Positions 12,609-24,509 of a DNA stretch of 64,000 nt are shown here, piece by piece. Location of the stretch: positions 1,949,545-2,013,544 of the forward strand of contig JANPWX010000172.1 in assembly GCA_024734555.1 (NCBI GenBank), read 5' to 3'. The notes under the pieces were generated by a model. It did not search any database. It saw only the letters and a list, made by a program, of their open reading frames with translations, and had not been told where the DNA came from. Each line of letters begins with the position of its first letter. The stretch's first letter is position 1. The position numbers and the translations under genes are program-made. Origin of the DNA: Trochalopteron elliotii. Its lineage: Eukaryota > Chordata > Aves > Passeriformes > Leiothrichidae.

Positions 12609-13768
12609 GTGTCCCGAGGATCCCAGGTGTCCCGAGGATCCCAGGTGTCCCAAGGATCCCAGGTGTCCCACGGATCCCAGGTGTCCGTGTCCCGAGGATC
12701 CCAGGTGTCCCGAGGATCCCAGGTGTCCCGAGGATCCCAGGTGTCCGTGTCCCGAGGATCCCAGGTGTCCCGAGGATCCCAGGTGTCCCAAGGATCACAG
12801 GTGTCTGTGTCCCGAGGATCCCAGGTGTCCCGAGGATCCCAGGTGTCCCAAGGATCCCAGGTGTCCGTGTCCCGAGGATCCCAGGTGTCCCGAGGATCCC
12901 AGGTGTCCCAAGGATCCCAGGTGTCCGTGTCCCGAGGATCCCAGGTGTCCCGAGGATCCCAGGTGTCCCAAGGATCCCAGGTGTCCGTGTCCCGAGGATC
13001 CCAGGTGTCCCGAGGATCCCAGGTGTCCCAAGGATCCCAGGTGTCCGTGTCCCGAGGATCCCAGGTGTCCCGAGGATCCCAGGTGTCCCAAGGATCCCAG
13101 GTGTCCGTGTCCCGAGGATCCCAGGTGTCCCGAGGATCCCAGGTGTCCCAAGGATCCCAGGTGTCCGTGTCCCGAGGATCCCAGGTGTCCCGAGGATCCC
13201 AGGTGTCCCAAGGATCCCAGGTGTCCGTGTCCCGAGGATCCCAGGTGTCCCGAGGATCCCAGGTGTCCCAAGGATCCCAGGTGTCCGTGTCCCGAGGATC
13301 CCAGGTGTCCCGAGGATCCCAGGTGTCCCAAGGATCCCAGGTGTCCGTGTCCCGAGGATCCCAGGTGTCCCGAGGATCCCAGGTGTCCCAAGGATCCCAG
13401 GTGTCCGTGTCCCGAGGATCCCAGGTGTCCCGAGGATCCCAGGTGTCCCAAGGATCCCAGGTGTCCGTGTCCCGAGGATCCCAGGTGTCCCGAGGATCCC
13501 AGGTGTCCCAAGGATCCCAGGTGTCCGTGTCCCGAGGATCCCAGGTGTCCCGAGGATCCCAGGTGTCCCAAGGATCCCAGGTGTCCGTGTCCCGAGGATC
13601 CCAGGTGTCCCGAGGATCCCAGGTGTCCCAAGGATCCCAGGTGTCCGTGTCCCGAGGATCCCAGGTGTCCCGAGGATCCCAGGTGTCCCAAGGATCCCAG
13701 GTGTCCGTGTCCCGAGGATCCCAGGTGTCCCAAGGATCCCAGGTGTCCCAAGGATCCCAGGTGTCCCT
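12609..13768. repeat. minisatellite: 18-bp units in a 60-bp higher-order repeat
   Basis: The basic unit is 18 bp, CCCRAGGATCCCAGGTGT with small variants. Three units plus a 6-bp spacer (CCGTGT) make a 60-bp higher-order repeat. By direct reading there are 58 units: a first block of four, then 18 blocks of three. From about 12808 to 13730 successive 60-bp copies are identical, while the left edge carries variants (CACGGATCCC, GGATCACAGG). Each unit carries a CAGGTG E-box and nearly every unit a BamHI site (GGATCC). Because 60 is a multiple of three and the unit lacks stops in several frames, reading frames of 460-530 codons run through it on both strands; these are not evidence of coding. Confidence 0.98.
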
Positions 13769-13792
13769 CCAGCACTGCGGCGTGGCGGCGGA

Positions 13793-13811
13793 TGGGCAGC
13801 AGGGGGCGCTC
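13793..13811 (+). promoter_or_regulatory. CTCF-type binding motif
   Basis: GCAGCAGGGGGCGCT at 13796-13810 matches the CTCF core consensus (CCASYAGRGGGCGC), with all the G-run and GCGC positions intact. It lies in a GC-rich, CpG-containing patch of about 120 bp (13.77-13.88 kb) that begins only about 25 bp after the last minisatellite unit. The motif is on the plus strand. No second motif of similar quality was noticed. Occupancy is not shown by sequence alone. Confidence 0.65.
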
Positions 13812-16267
13812 CGCGACCGCGCAGCCGCTGGCGCAGAGCCCGTGGCAGCTCCCGGCTCCCCGCGGAGTTCCCAATCTTCATAACGCCTGTGATGGGGAAT
13901 AAATGTGCGCCTGTGCCTGCTCCTGCGAGCACCTGTAGGCGAGAGAGCCTTTACGTGTGAATGCAATACCGCAGGTGTGCCCGCATGTCCCTCTGCGTAC
14001 AGGTATCTCCGCAGACACGTTATTCCCTCTCCTTCCCGTGACAGAATTAAAAGTACAAAGCCCCACGATGAAAAAAGCATCAAAAACCCAAACAAAGCCA
14101 AACAAGCCAAACAAAACAACAAAACTGAACCAAACTAACCAAACAAAATGCAAAAGCGCCCACCCCAAAGGACCAACAGAAAAAACTGCCAAACAAGCCA
14201 TAAACATCCTTCCCTAAAGCAGGTAAGGGAGGATTGGTGGTCAAGACGTATCTGCTCAAAAATAAAAAGGGAAGTACAAATTAAATAAGCATATCTAAAA
14301 ACCAGCCCCAGCTTGATACAGTAGGACTTGAAGACACAATTGAATTAGTTTAAAATGCTGAGGCCCAAGCCTTAGGAACACAGACTGTGTGCCACAATTG
14401 CATGGATCCTATTCATTTCAGCAAGTGACATCAGTTAGAAATTGAAAACTACTTTTAAAAATATCAAGCAGTTGCAATTGCCAAGCTGTTGTGCTTTCCC
14501 TGACTTGCTGTGGTTTAAGATGCCTCTTTTAGGTTTTGGGAAATACAGATACAATTGTCATGTGCTGTTACTCGCATTGCTTAAGTCAGCCATCTATGAG
14601 CTAAGTAATTTTGAATTGATTAAACATCAAGTTCTGTCTGTCCATTTCTGCTCCACACCCACTGGTACTGATTTGTGTGCTTCTGAGAGTGAGAGCTAAA
14701 TAACGTTACTGCTGTGCTGCCGGCTGATTGATAACAGAAGGCTGCAGCTAGTGCTTTTTGTTTCCACAATACAGTATTGTTCAGGAATAATAATTTAGTG
14801 ATACTGTGAGGTCAGAGCACTTACAACTTATTCTCTCACTGAGCAAAAATCTGAAGTTTTGCCTGGAATATTTGTGGGCTTTTGTGTTTTTTAAAAGCCA
14901 GAAATTAATCTGAAATCCAAATTTTTTCAGGGTATGGACCAAAGCCTCATCTAGCTATGGGCAGGAAACCAGTGCCAGGCAGACAAAGATGCTACTTCAG
15001 AATTGCTTCAATACAAACCAAACCTTTGGTCCCATAAAGAAGCCTTTTAAAATGATGTATGCATTTGTTGTGTGTGTTGTGTAAGCATCACAAAAGTAGT
15101 CATTGCATTGGTAATGTGACAGCCAAAATAGCTGTTTTCACATTTCAGGGCTTAGCACTATCAGCAGATGCTGATGGAACAACCCAGAAACTCAAAGCAC
15201 AGCCCAGTGCAGATAAAACACTTTTTATGCTACTTTTAATCTGAGGGGGTGAAAAAAAGCAACTTATCATTCTGATAGAGAAAGAAACTTTCATGTGATG
15301 GTGGACATTCATGTAAATAGGTTTTGAGGCTGGCAGCTTTCTCTGTGGCCATCAGGAAGATGCTGCCTCCAGGTATTCTGGTCTGGAGAGGAAAAATGAA
15401 TGGAAGGAAGGAAAGGAGGAAAAGGACAATCCCACTGAACAGTTAGTTCTGCCACAAAGCTGGAAAAATTGAGAATCTGCCCAGTGACCCTGCAAAAGCA
15501 TCAGAAAACATGACAATTGTTCATTTTCCTGTTGATAAATTCCTCAAGCAAAGGCTGAAAACTGCCAGCTGTTGGATTTACCACCAAAGCACAGCATGCT
15601 GAGTGTTAACCCCATGCTCCTTCACGTGGGTTATAGTGAGCACTTTGCTCCTCATCACTGGAAACACTGATCAGAGTGCTGTCATCGTGTCACTGACATG
15701 GCCAGCAACACTCAGACCTCCCCACCCACCTGCTCAACAGCCCATCCAGAAACTTAATAAATAAACCTTTGGAGATCCCACCCCTCACTGGCTGGGTTTG
15801 GCAGATGCAGCACAGCAGGAATATTTTTATGGGGCCTCACCTTTGCCTGTGCAGTCAAACACACCCTGCTCATATTTGTGTGTTCAGAGCATCTCCCTCA
15901 CCTCTGGAGCAGCATGGCTGCTGCCAAGACCTTTGTCCCTCAGAAGGAGCCCTGGGAGCAACAGTCCCAGTACGTCTGGGAGAACATCATCAAGAATACC
16001 TTTGTTGCTTCATTTCCCTTTCAGCGGAGCCAGAGATGTGGTAGCAGCAGACCAGAGGTTTCCGTGCCCAAAAAGGGGTACACCATGTTGGCTTCTGGAG
16101 GTTCATCCTAAATTTTGCCAAAAGTGATTCAAAAAAGCAAGGATGAAGCTAGAAGCGTCTGAATGATCTTTGCTTGTGAAAAAAGGTAAAACAAACCCTC
16201 AGCTGGCTGGCTGTGAAGGGCACGGAAATCTCTCTCAGTTAAACGCTTCCTTTCACTTGCAAAAGAA
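13812..16267. other. intergenic DNA, no gene recognised
   Basis: The GC-rich patch around the CTCF-type motif fades by about 13.9 kb. Overlapping open frames at 15.77-16.13 kb occupy all three plus frames at once, which argues against a gene. Confidence 0.65.
14068..14155. repeat. degenerate CCAAA/CAAAC repeat
   Basis: This is an A/C-rich stretch with repeated CCAAACAAA-like units and no thymine for long runs. It lies about 270 bp beyond the CTCF-type motif and gives spurious open frames. Confidence 0.8.
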
Positions 16268-16420
16268 ATTGTGGAGTACCATCCGTGTAAGCGTTCAAGG
16301 CCAGGTTGGACAGGTCTTTGAGAAAGCTGCTGCAGTGACAGATGTCCCTGCCCACAGGGGAGTAGGACTAGATGATCTTTAAAGGTCCCTTCTGAAACAA
16401 ACCATTCTCTGATTCTATGA
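16268..16420 (+). mobile_element. CR1 LINE 3' end fragment
   Basis: This stretch matches the avian CR1 3' untranslated region: a GTGGAGT...CCATC start, then TTCAAGGCCAGGTTGGACAG, TGTCCCTGCCCACAGG and ACTAGATGATCTTTAAAGG, with a terminal GATTCTATGA. It is 5'-truncated, as almost all CR1 copies are. It carries no coding sequence. Confidence 0.93.
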
Positions 16421-17513
16421 AAACCATTTCACATGGACCCACTGCATTTTCACTGGCTTAAATTTCCCCGACACTATTTCCCCTGGGGCACCATTCAAGG
16501 TACTTTGCATAATAAGGAGGAGAGCACCCTAACTGATGATTCCCACCTCCAGGGATAGAAAGGCTTCTCTGTCAGGGGCTGGAGTAATGTTAAAGCTAAC
16601 TTAATGAATTCCCAGATGTCTCTCCTCTGTGAGAGTAAGTGTCAAAAAAATCTGTTGATGAATTTGGCTGAATGTATTTTAGAGTCCTGACGGTATCAGG
16701 TATAATAGTCAAGGGATCAATTCTGTTGCCATACCTGTGTTTGGTTCATGTCCACATCCATGTCCATGTCCACGTGTGGACATGACTCTCCAGGTGATCA
16801 ATCTTGATTTTTTTTTTTTTTTATGTGGAGCTGTTGGTATTGTAGGAAGTACATCAAAACAAGTTAATTCATTTCAGAGAGGTCCTTGAAGAGCCTGGTG
16901 ATCAAGCAGTGATGAGTCAAGTCCTACAGTACTGCCATTTTCTCCCTCAATTTCCACTACAATGCACTGAACTGTACACTGTGAATGGTATCTTTTCTCT
17001 TAAAAGTAGCATTTTTGCCATAGGAAAAGGGTCCACAAGGTGGCTCAGGTGGAAAAGAAATGCAGAGCTTTTGATCTCTGGCTAGCACATATACATATTC
17101 TGACTGGGACAGAGCAGTGCTACTCTAGAACAGCTGTTTGAGACTCTCACAAGAGATGTGTTGATTTGAATTCAGCTAAAGATGAAGAGGTGCAGAGTAC
17201 CAAACCAGTGGCAATCAGTGCTGAGGGGACCTCATATTAAGAGACCAAGAGCTGAGACAAAATAGCCAGGCCACAAAAAGAAAATTGTATCCTTGTGATC
17301 CAGATCTTAGGACTTAGCTCTTCTGACTTACCCACAGGTAGCTTCTTCAAAAATTAAACGTACCCAAGACTGAAAAGCACACATCTTTCAGCATTTTCTT
17401 CAGAGTCAGTCAAGGAAGTCTCTGTTGAACCAAGAGCTGCTTCTCATGTTTGGTAAATCCTTTTAAAGCCTATGAAGTAACATGTATTATTATTAGATAT
17501 TTACAAATCGAGA

Positions 17514-18030
17514 ATCCAGAATCACAGAATTACAGAATCACAGAATCACATACTGGTTTGGATTGGAAGAGACCTTAAAGACCACCTACTTCCAAACTCC
17601 TTCTTTCTCTTTGAAGCCATTACCCATTGACCTGTCACCAATGCTCTTATAGAAAGTCTACCTCCAGCTTTCTTGTAGGCCTCTTTTAGGCACTGGTAGG
17701 TGCTATAATGTGTCCCCAGAGACTTTCCCATACTGAACAGCCCCAATGTCAGCCTGTTTTCATAGAAGTGCTCCAGCCCTCTGATCATATTTGTGGCCCT
17801 CCTCTGGACTTGCTTCAGCAAGTCCATATCTTTTCTGTGTTGAGAACCCCAGACCTGGATGCAATACTCCAGGTGTGGTCTCATGAGAGCAAAGAAGAGG
17901 ACATTCCTTGACCTGCTGGCCACACTGCTTTTGATGCAGCCCAGGGTATGGGTGGCTTTCTGGGCTGCAAATACATTTGATGGCTCCTGTTGAGATTCAC
18001 ATCATCCAGCAACCACACCCATGAGGCTAA
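17514..18030 (-). mobile_element. CR1 LINE fragment with end of reverse-transcriptase ORF2
   Basis: On the minus strand this is CR1. The 3' end (tandem GATTCTGTGATTCTG-type units) is at the left edge. Between 17923 and 17600 there is an open frame for the C-terminal part of CR1 ORF2, with the family motifs RPHLEYC, QVQRRAT and RGLEH visible. The frame is open for 125 codons, but this is a 5'-truncated fragment. The usual 3' untranslated sequence between the end of ORF2 and the last ~70 bp is missing, so the copy also has an internal deletion near 17590-17600. It is not an active element. Confidence 0.93.
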
Positions 18031-18185
18031 AAAACTGCTCATGGCATTAATTCACTATTTTATAATATATCACTAAGCAAGGTGTTTTTGTTGTCTAAGT
18101 GGATGATGAGACATTCAATAGTTGAATAAGTGGAGAACAATATTTAAGAACAATATGATCTCAATACCGGGTAATTTGGGATTTC

Positions 18186-18310
18186 TATGCCAGAGTATCA
18201 TAAAGTAATTTAGGTTGGAAAATGCCTTTAAGATTGAATACAACCATTAAGTCAGGACTGCCAAGTCCACCACTAAACCATGTGCCCAAGTGCCCCAACT
18301 ACGCTTGATA
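18186..18310 (-). mobile_element. CR1 LINE 3' end fragment
   Basis: This reads, as the complement of CR1, TTTAGGTTGGAAAATGCC, then GACTGCCAAGTCCACCACTA and AACCATGTGCCCAAGTGCC. It is a short 3' piece of a different CR1 subfamily from the one ending 160 bp to the left. Both are in the minus orientation. Confidence 0.88.
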
Positions 18311-21300
18311 GCAGGGTTTGAATTGCCTGATCAGGGCAGAACAGGAGTACAGCAGTTATCTGACAGTTTGCTTTGTGCTTGCATAAAACGGTGCCCCAAT
18401 AGATAGCTGTCCTCTTTGCTAACAAGTGTGGGTTGAAACGTCACCAGGTGGACAGTTTGGTAAAATGAGACTATTCCTTATCCAGCAGAGACTAACTTTT
18501 GTCCTCTGACCCACATGGTTCCAACTACAATATGCAAAACTTTTCAGATGAAGCATCACAGTGTTTCATGTAACTTCCCTGAGACAAACTTAAATGGTCT
18601 AGGCAATACCCTTTCTGTCTTAAATGCCTTGTTAAATGTCTCTTTTTACAGTTACCAGTGACAAATTCCTTCCAAAGAAACAGAATAGCAATTCTTGCTG
18701 ATGTGGAATAACAATTTCTCACACCTGCTGAAAAGAGAGTGATAACCCACCAAGTATCAAAGTTTAGAGAGAAATTGCCAGTGTTGTATTTAGGAAAGAG
18801 AGGACTTCAGGATATCAGTTTTACTAAAAGGAAACAAGCCTCTATGCCTGTTATGCTCAACACCTCACTGAAAAAGTCAGCACTAGAACCAGACAAGGTT
18901 TTCCCATCCACAGTGCAGATGGTATGAAGGATGCCTCACTGGGATGCATCACTAGCACAGCTATGTTCTCATACACCCGTTTTCATTCCTGCAGCAACAA
19001 CAGTGGTCTGCCATCACCAAATGCATCACCAAATTCTCTCCAAATGCAAAGAGGCAGATCAAGGAAAGCTAGCTCCCAGTATTGGAGTTCTCTTTCCTAG
19101 CAAAATGGCTCACTGAGTGTTTTTGGGAATGCCTCCCTCAAAATCTCCTGAAGTGCTCGCCTTCCATTCTCACATGTACACTAAGATATTTATCAATACT
19201 ACAGGAAAGAGAAGTAAAAGACACGGGCCATTGATTACAAAATATTCCAACAGATACACCAAGACTCAAGAATATTTTCATCCTGGTAAGTCTGTAGTAT
19301 TCCCCTTTGATGGTTCATCCCCTGCTCTTTAAACACTGAGGGCAGTATTGAGGGGGTTCAGCAGTCTTCAATCTGGCAGGAAGCCAGGACACCAGGCCTT
19401 CACTCCCAAGCATGGTGGTGCCTGAGGGCCATGAATCACATCTGCTGGTCCCAGCACTGCTGGTGTGACACCCACGGTCCTGTTCCAGGCCCTGCTGTCA
19501 TGGGGCTTCACTGATTCCCCATGAGTGCCTCAGACTATGCTCTCCATGAAGTTCTCTTCCCCAACAGAAAACTGTTCTGCTTGATGCTAGCACTCACTAC
19601 TTTGCATTACTGATTTGTTCTAGGGGGTCATGACAACCTCTTCATTTTATAACCAAGCCAGTTAGCAGAACTAGATGAAAAATTGGTCTCTTACATTATA
19701 AAACTGCAGTTTTTGAAGAATTGCTTCCAACCAAAGCCCTGTGCCAAATGCATTTAGATGAGATTAACTAATTTTGTCTAACATTTTCTAGGCAGTATTT
19801 CCATAAAAGCAACACTACGAGACAGTAAGGATGCTGAGATCTGATAAATGACCAAAATAAGGGTGACTTAGAAATTACATTTCCCACAGATGAAAGAAAT
19901 TAATCAAGTTGGACTTATCTCAAAAACCGAGCTCCTGTTATATATGTTAAAAGGCAAAGCTCTTCATATGAAGGCAGTAACTGCTCTCAATATCCATGGA
20001 GTTTCCCTGAATTGAATTTTGGGTAAAAAAAGAAGACTTTACAGAATATCTGTATTTTTTAGTTAAAATGATCCAGACTGGCTCTTGGCACCCATGATCT
20101 CTGATGGGAGCTCCCATCTCCATGCAGACTGATAACCTAGCTGGGGAATGTCCTCTCCCAAAATATTTTTTCTTTCTCATACAACTCTTTATAGTTATAT
20201 ATTTTACCCAACTCCAGTCCCAAACCCTGCCACATCCTCGATAGTCCTGGCCCCATGGGCTTGGCAATGGCACCCACTATGCTGGGCCATGCTAGTGTAT
20301 CATTACAATCTTCTTCACCTCTCCCTCTGAGAAGATAGGGGACAGGGGCATTCTACCAAAGCTGTGTGAAAACTGATTTTCTACAGCTAATCCCAAAAAG
20401 AAGAAGCAGATAGGAATTCTAGTGGGGAGGAGCACCCAGGAGCTCTGCAAACAAAGATGGTGGTGTGAGTTCAAGGCAGGGTCTTCACTGCTGTAATTTC
20501 TTTGGAGACATGGAAAGAAATTAGCCTCATCACTTTGTGGGAGGAAGGTACCTGACAGGGAAAGAAAGCAGTGACAGCCTTAAGGAATCTGATAGCAGTG
20601 ATAACTCTCTGGGGGTGACCTTGGCTATGGGCATAAATGTTGTGTGTCATCTGTGGGGTGGCCAAAGGGCATTGAGTGTCCATAGAGGGATACACACATT
20701 AATAACTCTGTCAGATGCTGCCCCAGCCTCCAGGGACTTACAGGCCAAGCTCTCCATGTCCCCTGCTTGTGGCCAAGCTTTGAAACTGCTCTGCCAGCAG
20801 CTGGAGATGCCTGGTCCCTGGGTAGGCAGGCTTTCAGACCTGTTAGTGTCTCAAAATACCAAATGTGGTACCAAAAAGCAGATATAAAAATAAAACTATA
20901 TATTCTATGTAAGTTGCTTCATTCCAGACATTCTTCAGTTATAAATCTTGCAGCAGCTGAGGATCTGGTGCTTTGCATGCAGAAAGGACAGGTTGAGTCT
21001 TAAAATATTTACAAAGCTACCAGGTAATGATTAAAAGATGTAAGTGCCACACCTGAGGCATAAACAAATTGAATCATGTTTCCCATTTCCTGAAATTTAG
21101 CCATTATTTCTAGTTAACTAACTTATCAGTCACTGAAGTCTATGGATATTCTAGGCATATTTGTTTTACTCTTTACAGAATTCAAAATTTTTAAACTTTT
21201 TTTTCCATCATTAGAGTTGCTTTTTGTGTTTTCATGCAATCTTTGTTCACATAGTCCATAGATTCAAGGAATGTTTTTTGCTCAAGAACAGATGTGTTCT

Positions 21301-23414
21301 GAGCTCTTCAATGAGTGTCAGGGAATTTTTCCTGATGAGCGCATTCCCAGGACATATGAGGAATGAGTTAATGCAGAGCCACATGCCAACCTGGAACATA
21401 GGAAATGATGGATCAGTGTCCTAAAACAGCACACATGATAGCAATGACATAAACCATGTATGAGTGGGATGATGAATTATATAATTTACAGTATACAAAA
21501 TGTTGTTTAATTTTTTCTTCCCCAAAACTGAGGGTTACTGGTAAATGGTCAAAAGTTAATGCATTGTATTAACTCTTTTTTAGAAGTATATTAAAATCTT
21601 AAATACAAAGTGTCACAGGTAGTAAGGACACCACTAAGTGTTTAGAGCTAAGAAATTGTAAGTAAAAGAAAGGAGTGCAGTTGGTTAATGTTTCTCCCAA
21701 GAAATTCCTCCTTTCTATTTATTAATCATATCTAGGCAATTCCTAGCTTAGCAGTACATTCAAAGTAGATTACTTGAAACTAAATTTGAAGTTCATTCAA
21801 ATTCAGTTCTCCTATACCATAGAAAAGTATAAGGGGTGATCTTTAAATTAAATGCTCTCCTCCATGAAGAAAAACCAGTAGCCTCTATATGTGAGAATGC
21901 AGTTAAAATACTGGCACTGGCAAAGGATTTCTCAGAATTTTTTTTTCTGTATTTCTAGAGTTTCACTGGAAAATATGCTGTCTGACCTCCTGAGGGAGCA
22001 AAGCATCTTCTCCACAAATTATGTTGGAGAGCTTGGAAGGAAAGCAGCCATTTGCTTCAGTGTTGTGCTCTGTGGGTTGCTAATTTCAGTTTCTGCAAAA
22101 TGGAACCAGTTTCAAGTGCCTCAAATGATTCCTATCAAGTGCTGACATTTCCAGCTAAGAGAACGTTAACTCCTATGTTGTCTTTCTCTGCAGCTTCAGC
22201 AGGCTGGTTCTTAGCCCTCTGCTTACCAATATCACTGCGTATTTACACTAGCTTTTGTTCTCAGTGCCAAGTGGCTAGAATTACTGGGAGGATTTCTGCA
22301 CTCTGTGTAGGGAAGAACACATTTTTTTATGAGACGGAAGCAGTTCAGTAGAATTGAAAAAGCGTAACTTTTATAGGCCTTGAGGTGAGGAATAGTGAGT
22401 GTTACAAGGATTATTTAATGGGGTAAAGTCCCCTCAGGGATTTGAAACCCTCAAGAGGCTGTTAAAAGAAGGAAATTAATTCAAGAATGTCTTGCCAGTC
22501 AGGTTATATGAAGAGGGGGTTTTTCTAGTGGCTGAGCGGGAGGGAGAAGTATGATGGTATTCTTAGCTACGTGAAGTGGGCATGGCTGAGCACTTGGAGT
22601 CCAGTACCCCCATTTGCTGATGGATCCTGATGACTATCATGGCCTTTGAACCCTTCAGTGAGTGAAGGTCAATGACTGAAGGTCAGGGCTAGTCTTTGTC
22701 CCACTCATGCTCCAGCCCAGTTGAACCAGGGCAGTAATCCTGCCTGGTCCATACATCCCAGCTCCTGGTCTGGGGAATAAGCAGATGCACAGAATTAATG
22801 CCAAACCCACAAGTTTCACGAATTTCATTATGACTTGCTGAAGGATTTTGATGAGCTTCTGCAAGAGCTGGTGAGGGAGTCAGCATGAAAACGCCACCCT
22901 GGCTTCACATCATTCTTCCGTGTGAAACTCTGGTGGGGTTTCTCAGAGAAGCACCTACAGCGTTTTGCCATTGGTAATAAAGTAACACTTCTAATTGAGG
23001 TCATTCAGTGCAACAAAAAAAAGCAGTCCCTTCCCAATTAATGTGAGGAGAGGTGGCATTGAATCACTGGTGTAACGATCTTAATAACATCTAATGTTCA
23101 CTTAATACTCTTACTGGTGGTTGACCACGAAATAAAGCCACGTTGATTAGGATTAGTGGCTTAATGCCAAGGATAGCTGGATTTAAAGAGGGCCACTTTA
23201 ATTTTCAGAGTTCATTATTACTGCTAGGATCTGGTGGTGTTTTGTCTATAGCAGCGCTAGGAAGTCTTTGCTACTTACCTCTGCATAAGTACATGACAAA
23301 ATTGTGACCATTGCCTCAGGCAGTTTGCCACCATGGGGGGAACACACCCTGCTTGGCATGATGGTACCACTGCTGAAGGATGGGTACTACTTATGAGTCT
23401 TGTAGATTTTTAAA

Positions 23415-23440
23415 ATATTATTATTATTATTATTATTATT
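23415..23440. repeat. ATT microsatellite
   Basis: About eight uninterrupted ATT units in AT-rich sequence. Confidence 0.95.
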
Positions 23441-24490
23441 ACCAACATGGACTGGATTTTTCTCAGTTCACCAGATATCCATCAATGAAAGGACTAAAAG
23501 ACAAATGAAGCAAGAAGTTACAGAGCAAACTAAGAGAATTAATGGTAATAAACACTCAGTCCTGGAAATTGTCTTTTGAGCTTTGAGTTTCAGCTGTCCT
23601 CTGTGTTTCAAATAGTTCATTGTGTTCATCACTTTGTTACATTTTTAAGGTGAAAAAATAAACCCACCCCAAAGTAGGATCACACTATTACAGATGTATG
23701 TAGAGCTCTTGAGGATGAGCACATCTATCTTGTTTTCTGGTTCAGTTTTGAAAATACGTTGTCCACTGTTTGCTGTTCCTGCTCTGCTCCCATTAGCATG
23801 ACTGCAAGCTCCAAAGGGGGTGCTGCACATCGACAAATCTGGGGCAGAATGAATTTTCAAAGGTGTGCACAGTGTTTGGACATGAGAGCAAGGGCATTCA
23901 AGGGAATGATACAGTAGTGTCATTCACTCACAATGCATATTTTTTCTGATTTGAGCTGCATCGGAAGCAAAAGTGATTCAAAAAGCAGTTTGCTTCTGCA
24001 TTGGGATCAGTTTCCTCTGCCATTTGACTGTCATTTAAACAAAGGCTGGTTTTGCAGGCTGGCCTGTATTACATCATACAAAACCAACCATCAAGCTGCC
24101 ACAACGTCACTCATTGCAGAGCGTTGCTGCACAACTAATGAACAGAAGCAGCCAAATTCCTCCTAACAGTGAGGAAGGAAATATTTCTCTACATCTGATG
24201 TCTTTCACTTCTCCTGTTCTAAGTTATAAATATTCTGGTGCATGAGCTCAGATGAATAATGCTCATACTACAAATAACTAAAGCTAAGGATCTTTATATT
24301 TAAAAGTGACGAATCATTTCTTTTGGAATGTAAAGTGCATTTTTTTCTTTTTTTCTGTTTAGCAGCTTTCAAATGTGAACAAAACCTTCTATGAAGGAAT
24401 TGACATTATGGGGTTGTGGTTTTAATTTCAAACCTAGAAACTCAGGTAGGGAGTTTATCCAGTTTAAGATAATGTTAATTAAAAAGAAAA

Positions 24491-24509
24491 AAAAAAAGGG
24501 GGGGGGGGG
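24491..24509. repeat. A-run followed by 12 G
   Basis: A poly-A stretch (24481-24497, one interruption) runs directly into twelve G. The poly-G run is long for this AT-rich context and could be partly a sequencing artefact. Confidence 0.9.

Noticed and set aside
12609..13768. CRISPR-like array
   Set aside because: There are no unique spacers; units and spacers are all identical, and the context is a vertebrate genome.
12282..14122. Large repetitive proteins (460-530 codons) on both strands
   Set aside because: They are open on both strands at once because the repeat period is a multiple of three and the unit lacks stops. There is no conserved start, domain or splice context.
15769..16127. 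Three overlapping plus-strand frames at 15.8-16.1 kb
   Set aside because: All three frames are open together, none has a recognisable domain, and each is under 110 codons. This is what a stop-poor stretch gives by chance.
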